Shown here piece by piece: positions 8,401-11,424 of a stretch of 11,424 nt of DNA. Every line of letters starts with the position of its first letter. Position 1 is the stretch's first letter. Location: assembly GCA_023145955.1 (NCBI GenBank), contig JAGLDA010000123.1, positions 1-11,424 of the forward strand. The letters run 5' to 3'. The notes beneath the pieces were generated by a model. The model ran no database searches and was not told where the DNA came from. It saw only the letters and a program-made list of their open reading frames with translations. Made by a program: the position numbers and the translations under genes. The DNA is from Bacteroidales bacterium (GTDB lineage Bacteria > Bacteroidota > Bacteroidia > Bacteroidales > UBA1556).

Positions 8401-9763
8401 TCGTAGTGCTAATTTATCCTATACAGAAGCTAATGGTACATTATTGCCAGGATTTAATCAATCTCCTGGTGCATTTGGAGCTAATTGGAATAGTGGATTT
8501 GCTCCAGGTTGGGATTTTATTTTGGGATCGCAAGTTAATATCGCTCAACGTGCTTCCGAAAATGGATGGATTTCTGAAAGCCAACAGCTTAATAACCCGA
8601 CTATAAGAAAGCATAGCTCAAATATAAATGGACGTATTACCATAGAGCCTGTTCCTAGTATGAAAATTGAGCTTACATTCTTGCGTAATTACGCTGAAAT
8701 TGCTCAGGAATATTGGCGATACGATACTGTATTGAATACCTATGCCTCTTATACACCTACAAGAGCGGGTTCATTTTCTATGTCGTATAATACTTTTATG
8801 ACAAGCTTTGTTTTAGATGACCCCAAAACTCATATGAATCAAACTTTTGAGAATTTTAAAGAGTTTTTGCTTCCTATTGCAGAGCGACTTGCTAATAGTG
8901 GTACTAGAGCTTGGGATGGAACTTATGCATTGGATACTCTTAATGGAGAGTTGTATCCTGATGGATACTCTCGTACAAATAGGGAGGTAATGTTGTATTC
9001 ATTCCTTTCGGCTTATAGTGGTCAAGATCCTAATAATATTGGATTGGTGGCTTTCCCTAAAATTCCATTGCCAAATTGGAGGTTTTCTTATAATGGACTT
9101 ACCAAGATAGAATTTATTAGCCAATGGTTTAAATCTATAAATTTAACTCATGCATATACAAGTACATATTCTGTTGGTAATTTTACTAATAATGTGCTTT
9201 ATAAAATTGGTGATGATGGAGTGGCGTGGGTACGTGATCAATTAGGAAATAATTTTATTCCTGAATATGATATGTCTATGGTTAGTGTTAATGAGCAGTA
9301 TAGTCCACTTATTAACTTAGATATGACGCTTGAAAATAGCCTTATTCTTAAAGTAGCAGTTCGTAAAAGTAGAAATATTGCCATGAGTTTTGCTAATAAT
9401 CAGATTACTGAGATAAAAAGTGACGAATTAATTATTGGTACAGGTTATAGGTTTAAAGAGGTTCCGCTAAAACTTAAACTTGGTGGTGGCTCTAAAATTT
9501 TTAAGAGTGATATAAACATTAAGCTAGATTTTTCTATTCGTAAAAATAAAACCATACTTCGTAAATTAATCGAAGATATAGATCAGATTAGCCAAGGGCA
9601 AAGCATTATGTCTATTAACTTCTCAGGAGATTATGAGTTTAGTAGAAATCTAACATTTAGAATGTTTTACGACCAAGTTATTAATAATCCATTCGTTTCT
9701 ACTCAATATCCTACTTCAAATATTAAGGCTGGTATTAGCCTCCGATTTACACTTGCTCAGTAA
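2477..9763 (+). CDS. sprA: SprA/Sov, giant T9SS outer-membrane translocon
   Basis: 2428-aa outer-membrane protein, full length compared with SprA of Flavobacterium johnsoniae and Sov of P. gingivalis (both about 2400-2500 aa). SprA forms the very large beta-barrel through which the type IX secretion system exports folded cargo, and it is needed for gliding in motile species. Visible: signal peptide at 1-28 (hydrophobic 8-22, cleavage near GLA), a Pro/Asn-rich linker (about 40-85), then long alternating beta-strand sequence to the C-terminus. Family-typical conserved blocks are PGHPRALGNTGVSYIDDFEG at 827-846 and the segment from 1531 (VWVNELRVTDFDEEGGWAA). The C-terminal third is rich in Tyr, Arg and Asn, as expected for barrel strands, and ends in a strand-like FTLAQ. 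The frame is open throughout, with no frameshift. It starts at TTG with an AAGGA site and is probably co-transcribed with ruvA. Cysteine is very rare. Other frames inside it are shadows. Confidence 0.96.
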   Translation: MKAIFRTLFLSIFGISFWLFVQGSNGLAIVPLHDYSSENLLPALPIDTPDNGDTITYPVQQGGNSPYEPAGNSPLYLNNPSNQTTSITYDPETGKYIFQQMIGDIPIGVPYSMTLEEYMDYERNNASQAYFRSRAQQDGLGASSSVIPKLHIGSKAFSTIFGSNTIDIRPQGSAELIFGVNSSKREDPSLNVKQQRVTNFDFQEKIQMNVRAKVGDKIDFGINYNTEANFEFDNKMKLAYEGDEDEILQLIEAGDVSMPLSTSLIQGSQSLFGIKTKWKFGKTTVTTVFSQQRSESKNITVEGGAQLQEFYVKADEYEENKHFFLSHYFRDHYNEALKNLPAINSGVNITKVEVWVTTIGAPVRENRNIVAYMDLGESDPFRSDVIFPIIGNPMGLPDNNANDLYSGLLSNSNSVRDINSVSSYLSGSPYNMIAGQDFEKVENARKLTSREFTINSKLGFVSINSRLNPDQVLAVAYQYTIVGDTTVHQVGEFSDQGVVAPQNLMVKLLKSTNVNTRVPTWNLMMKNVYSLQAYQLSAEDFRLNVVYENPEFGVPTGFISEGAISGKPLIEAMGLDNLNTQLDPISDGVFDYIDGAATNGGTVESRNGRIFFPVLEPFGEDLRKAIDPNDPNSQLATKYAYDSLYTLTKHLARQYPDKNRFAMEGRYKSGQGSEISLMAMNIPQGSVKVTAGGVPLRENVDYTVDYTLGRVKIINEGVLNSGTPINISLESNSMFNVQSKTLLGAHVDYEINKDFMVGATIMNLTERPLTQKVNTGDEPISNTIWGLDGSYQKDSRWLTKMIDKIPFIDTKAPSTISITGEFAHMIPGHPRALGNTGVSYIDDFEGSSSGIDLMNTGRWKLASTPMGQFSVDMFPEAGIKNSLEIGYNRAKLAWYVIDPLFVRNNNLTPDYIKNDKDAQSNHFVREVFEKEVFPNKEQTGNVPTNLPVFNLAYYPNERGPYNFDVEGGGISAGINPDGTLLRPESRWGGIMRKIESTDFTATNVEYIEFWMMDPFIDPDGTGPEQAVQNGGDLYFNLGDISEDILRDGRKAFENGLPTSDVLSNVDTTIWGIVPTLQAMTNSFDNNPDAREYQDVGYDGLRTVDERSFYQVKYMDRIGALYGTGSQAYIDADNDPSNDDYHYFRGSDYDNDFLSILERYKKYNGVDGNSPTAQQSPETYPTTSSTIPDVEDINQDNTLSEEERYFQYRVQLTPSKMIQGENFISDIYEASVKLKNGENAKVKWYQFRIPVTEPDKVVGQIQDFTSIRFMRMFMKNFSERAVLRFATLELIRNEWRKYGDELLSPGDYIPGNGNGATSFDVTRVNIEENGKRNPIPYVLPPGIERELAYNPARTSQMNEQSVVLKVCNLQDGDARAAYKTTDFDFRRYKKLNMFIHAEQAYQDKNIQNGDLHFFIRLGTDFTENYYEYEIPLQLTPWYTTDDEIIWPSANEINLELKKLLNAKQARNIAIRENPGGNISMTTPFIAIDGGNKITIVGTPTLSSVKTIMMGIRNPKSIPGSAADDGLDKCVEVWVNELRVTDFDEEGGWAANTVIAADLADLGNVVLAGNISTAGFGSIEEKVNQRQQENIYGYDFATNLELGKFFKEKSGIRIPMHFDISETFKDPEFNPMNPDIKYEDDLATFKTKADRDSVRMISTDYTKRTSFNLMNMKKMRTGTSSKPRIYDVENFDFTYQYSQQFHSNIDIEYDDKKRYKGGVGYNYTKKPKNYKPFSSVKFIRKYKYLRLVRDFNFNLLPKQIGFRTDIDRLYNENLMRKKTRSIIIIAPTYVKTFSWTRNYNLRYDFSRSLKLDYKANVQARIDEPAGIVDKNSSGWNEYRDTVWQNVSDFGRTTNFNQSYNINYAVPINKIPILSWINVTTRYGGTYRWTASPLSTQFLGNTIENSNKKQLNVTGNLTRLYNKVNYLKKINQKGNKNGRGANSFRMNIPTEDQDSIKNAKKNWGKIVLDASLRVMMMVRSANLSYTEANGTLLPGFNQSPGAFGANWNSGFAPGWDFILGSQVNIAQRASENGWISESQQLNNPTIRKHSSNINGRITIEPVPSMKIELTFLRNYAEIAQEYWRYDTVLNTYASYTPTRAGSFSMSYNTFMTSFVLDDPKTHMNQTFENFKEFLLPIAERLANSGTRAWDGTYALDTLNGELYPDGYSRTNREVMLYSFLSAYSGQDPNNIGLVAFPKIPLPNWRFSYNGLTKIEFISQWFKSINLTHAYTSTYSVGNFTNNVLYKIGDDGVAWVRDQLGNNFIPEYDMSMVSVNEQYSPLINLDMTLENSLILKVAVRKSRNIAMSFANNQITEIKSDELIIGTGYRFKEVPLKLKLGGGSKIFKSDINIKLDFSIRKNKTILRKLIEDIDQISQGQSIMSINFSGDYEFSRNLTFRMFYDQVINNPFVSTQYPTSNIKAGISLRFTLAQ

Positions 9764-9772
9764 TTTTTTTTT
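9764..9772 (+). other. T-run directly after the sprA stop codon
   Basis: Nine T residues follow the sprA stop at once. I could not find a stable stem immediately before them; the nearest candidate is only a 4-bp GGCT/AGCC pair some 25 bases upstream. It may weaken or end the ruvA-sprA transcript, but it does not qualify as an intrinsic terminator. Confidence 0.3.
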
Positions 9773-9872
9773 GTAATCTAATCGATAGTCTTAATTGAAA
9801 TAGTGATACATTATTCTCAGCTTCAATACTACTAAATCTGTTATTAACAATCTTTTGTGAATTAGTTAAATA

Positions 9873-9904
9873 ATAGATATCATTATATGGTGCAAAATAT
9901 CTAT
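9873..9904. repeat. 8-bp inverted repeat overlapping the porin promoter
   Basis: ATAGATAT (9873-9880) and its exact complement ATATCTAT (9897-9904) are separated by 16 bases. The right arm overlaps the first bases of the TATATTTG promoter box, so a protein bound to this dyad could affect transcription of the outer-membrane protein gene. The DNA here is AT-rich, so chance is a real alternative. Confidence 0.28.
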
Positions 9905-9909
9905 ATTTG
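9902..9909 (+). promoter_or_regulatory. Bacteroidota -7 box of the beta-barrel gene
   Basis: TATATTTG is an exact match to TAnnTTTG, 35 bases before the ATG at 9945. A good TTTG -33 element is not visible at the usual distance (TTTTG at 9853-9857 is too far). The A/T-rich, SD-less leader after it is typical of strongly expressed genes in this phylum. Confidence 0.55.
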
Positions 9910-9944
9910 TTTTGATAAATTACATAAATTTAAATTTAAAAATT

Positions 9945-10763
9945 ATGAAAAAGAATTTACTATTTGTAGTGGCAATTTTTTTAGCTACAACAATGAGCGC
10001 TCAACTTTATGTTGGAGCAAAATTAGGTTATGGTCTTGGTGCTAACAAGTACGAGGCTGGAACTATTATGACTGATAACTCTCAATCTATTGAGTGGGGA
10101 AGTATGGGTCAAGGACTTCAGCTTGGAGCTAAAGTTGGGTATTTCTTTAGTGATAACTTAGGTTTTGAACTTGGTATTGACTATTTTATGAGTGCTGAAG
10201 GTGTTATTGGTGATGTTGAATTGACAATGGCTCCAGGGATGGTTTATTCAAATGATGTAACAGCAAAATCTAATCAGTTAAGATTAGTTCCTCAGCTTGT
10301 TATGAAATCTGATATGGGTGTTTATAGTCGTTTTGGAATTATTGTTCCAGTAATGGGTAAAACTGTTGTTACTAAAAAAGAAGTAACTCCTGGTGCTTCA
10401 ACAACTACTGCTGATGTTGAGATGGAGTTTAAAGGTAAATTCTCTATAGGATTTGCTGGTGCTTTAGGTTATGAGTATGCATTAAGCGATAACTTGAATT
10501 TATTTGGTGAGCTACAGTACACAGGTTTAACTATCCGTGGTTCTTCTAGTGAAGTTACTAAGTATTCTGTTAATGGTGCTGATCAATTACCTGGTATGAC
10601 GACTATTCAAAAAGAAACAACTTTTGTTGATGAGTTAGATGCATCGTCTAATAATGGTAGTTATAATACAAGTCCTGATGCTAGTAAGCCTCTTGATGAC
10701 TTACGTTCTTCTACAGTTTATTCTTCTTATGGATTTAACATAGGTGTAAACTTTGCTTTCTAA
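9945..10763 (+). CDS. Outer-membrane beta-barrel (porin-family) protein
   Basis: 272-aa outer-membrane protein of the small beta-barrel type (OmpW/OmpA-barrel or 'porin family' group). The ATG at 9945 is chosen over an in-frame TTG at 9912 because it begins a clean signal peptide (MKKN, hydrophobic 5-15, cleavage MSA|Q at 19/20), and because the TTG lies only 3 bases after the promoter box. The mature part shows alternating-residue strands near 21-31, 55-68, 72-83, 107-120, 124-137, 163-179, 184-198 and 258-272, giving about eight strands. The chain ends in the aromatic FAF expected for barrel insertion by Bam. The last loop (about 199-256) is long, acidic and Ser/Thr-rich. Codons are strongly biased to T-ending ones (GGT, GCT, GTT), unlike neighbouring sprA, suggesting high expression. 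It is a single-gene unit with its own promoter and terminator. Ligand or role unknown. Confidence 0.85.
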   Translation: MKKNLLFVVAIFLATTMSAQLYVGAKLGYGLGANKYEAGTIMTDNSQSIEWGSMGQGLQLGAKVGYFFSDNLGFELGIDYFMSAEGVIGDVELTMAPGMVYSNDVTAKSNQLRLVPQLVMKSDMGVYSRFGIIVPVMGKTVVTKKEVTPGASTTTADVEMEFKGKFSIGFAGALGYEYALSDNLNLFGELQYTGLTIRGSSSEVTKYSVNGADQLPGMTTIQKETTFVDELDASSNNGSYNTSPDASKPLDDLRSSTVYSSYGFNIGVNFAF

Positions 10764-10798
10764 ATATTAGAAAACAATAACAGTATTTAAATAAAATG

Positions 10799-10830
10799 AA
10801 AGCTACATTCCTTGGGATGTAGCTTTTTTT
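10799..10830 (+). terminator. Intrinsic terminator of the beta-barrel gene
   Basis: A 12-bp stem (10799-10810 with 10815-10826, one G-T wobble) closes a CTTG tetraloop and runs into seven T (10824-10830). It lies 35 bases after the stop codon at 10763. The T-run is on the plus-strand side only. Confidence 0.93.
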
Positions 10831-11105
10831 GTTTAATCTAATATTTGGAATTATCGTGGGAATGAAAAATAGATCTTAATTACTCTTAAACGATAATACC
10901 AATTTGGAATCAAACCTTTCGAAATAAATTATAAAATTTTCTTGTTTTATAATCTTTAGAAAGTATAGCCGAAGTTATAGTTTAATTTTTAAGTGCTAGA
11001 AAACGTAAAAACCTGCCTGCGGAAGTTGGGGTAACGAATTTATTGACAGCTTTGCTTTTATATTTGGTATAATTCTTAAAGACTATATATAGCGTTTAGT
11101 AGGAG
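10831..11105. other. Non-coding stretch with inverted repeats
   Basis: Together with the terminators on each side, 406 bases (10764-11169) have no gene. Visible elements: an imperfect 13-bp inverted repeat, TTGGAATTATCGT (10845-10857) against ACGATAATACCAA (10890-10902), one mismatch, 32-base spacer; a 9-bp perfect inverted repeat, ATTATAAAA (10928-10936) against TTTTATAAT (10945-10953); a locally GC-richer patch around 11011-11034; and a TATATTTG box on the plus strand (11059-11066) with no gene after it. No open frame in it looks coding. Confidence 0.5.
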
Positions 11106-11137
11106 TGAAAAAAGCCGCCTAATAAAAATAGGCGGCT
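11106..11137 (-). terminator. Intrinsic terminator of the iron-sulfur protein gene
   Basis: On the minus strand TAGGCGGCT-complementary arms (11129-11137 with 11113-11121, 9 bp and GC-rich) enclose a 7-base loop and are followed by a T-run (plus-strand A-run 11108-11113). It stands 33 bases beyond the stop codon of the minus-strand gene at 11170. There is no T-run on the plus side. Confidence 0.88.
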
Positions 11138-11169
11138 AATTAACAACTATATATTAACTAACTAAATAA

Positions 11170-11424
11170 TTATAATCCTAAATTTTGAGAGATAATCTCT
11201 GCTAAATCTAAGTTCTTAAATTCTTCTTCTTTATTTTTATACTTTACACCATCAGTAAGCATTGTCATACAGAAAGGGCATGCAGTGCATATAATATCAG
11301 CATTTGTATCCATAGCCTCGTCTGAGCGCTCTACAAAAATTTCTTTATCACCTTTTTCGGCTTCTTTAAACATTTGTCCACCACCAGCACCACAACAAAG
11401 TGCATTATCTTTATTCCTAGGCAT
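11170..11424 (-). CDS. CCG-domain iron-sulfur protein, C-terminal part (cut by window edge)
   Basis: The last 84 residues of a (Fe-S)-binding protein of the cysteine-rich CCG family (HdrB/HdrD, GlpC and LutA-type subunits). These ligate a non-cubane [4Fe-4S] centre and take part in electron transfer or disulfide/lactate/glycerol-3-phosphate oxidation. Visible: CCGAGGG with the paired cysteines at fragment residues 10-11, then 34 residues, then CTACPFC with cysteines at 46, 49 and 52. This is the second half of the family pattern CX(31-39)CCX(35-36)CXXC. The methionine at the window edge is not the real start: in relatives the same MPRN-x-x-NALCCG stretch lies deep in a protein of about 260 residues, so the 5' part is outside. 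The stop is at 11170-11172 and a terminator follows. Which enzyme it serves cannot be told from this fragment. Confidence 0.88.
   Translation of the reverse strand: MPRNKDNALCCGAGGGQMFKEAEKGDKEIFVERSDEAMDTNADIICTACPFCMTMLTDGVKYKNKEEEFKNLDLAEIISQNLGL

Noticed and set aside
8406..8606. 66-codon plus-strand frame inside sprA
   Set aside because: It is a shifted frame of the continuous sprA reading frame with no own start signals or recognisable domain.
9912..9944. TTG start extending the beta-barrel protein by 11 residues
   Set aside because: It would bury the clean MKKN signal peptide and begins 3 bases after the promoter box, at or before the likely transcription start.
11043..11073. TTGACA with TATAAT 19 bases later, a near-perfect E. 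coli sigma-70 promoter
   Set aside because: Bacteroidota housekeeping sigma does not use these boxes, the spacing is long, and no gene follows on this strand; the overlapping TATATTTG is the more relevant element.

Overview
The window is AT-rich and comes from a Bacteroidota genome with a type IX secretion system (T9SS). The marker is an intact sprA gene of 2428 codons, which fills about 64% of the window. Consistent signs are several leaderless-looking or A-rich translation starts without Shine-Dalgarno sequences, TAnnTTTG-type promoter boxes, and the ruvA-sprA gene order that I recall from other Bacteroidota. I cannot place it below phylum level from this sequence alone.

Layout. (1) Positions 119-1708, minus strand: a compact operon of a short zinc-finger (ZAS-type) membrane anti-sigma factor, a membrane-anchored LTXXQ/Spy-like protein, and a secreted Spy/CpxP-like protein, ended by a strong intrinsic terminator. 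A promoter resembling the ECF-sigma type lies directly in front of the anti-sigma gene. No sigma-factor gene is present where one is normally expected. (2) Positions 1660-1869: a divergent intergenic region with that promoter, a perfect 14-bp palindrome and a weak candidate promoter for ruvA. (3) Positions 1870-9763, plus strand: ruvA (Holliday-junction-binding protein) and, 22 bp later, sprA (giant outer-membrane T9SS translocon), which starts at TTG behind an AAGGA ribosome binding site. (4) Positions 9902-10830, plus strand: a one-gene unit for a 272-aa outer-membrane beta-barrel protein with its own TATATTTG box and a textbook terminator. (5) Positions 10831-11169: non-coding DNA with inverted repeats, ending in a terminator for the gene that enters from the right. 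(6) Positions 11170-11424, minus strand: the C-terminal part of a CCG-domain iron-sulfur protein, cut by the window edge.

How it fits together: ruvA and sprA are probably co-transcribed but unrelated in function (DNA repair/recombination and protein export/gliding). The minus-strand operon looks like an envelope-stress or metal-sensing module: an anti-sigma factor in the inner membrane and two periplasmic proteins of the Spy/CpxP/CnrX fold. It resembles CnrY-CnrX without CnrH. This sigma-less module is the most unusual thing in the window. The rest is ordinary Bacteroidota core genome. I found no CRISPR array, insertion sequence, tRNA, rRNA or phage-like gene.
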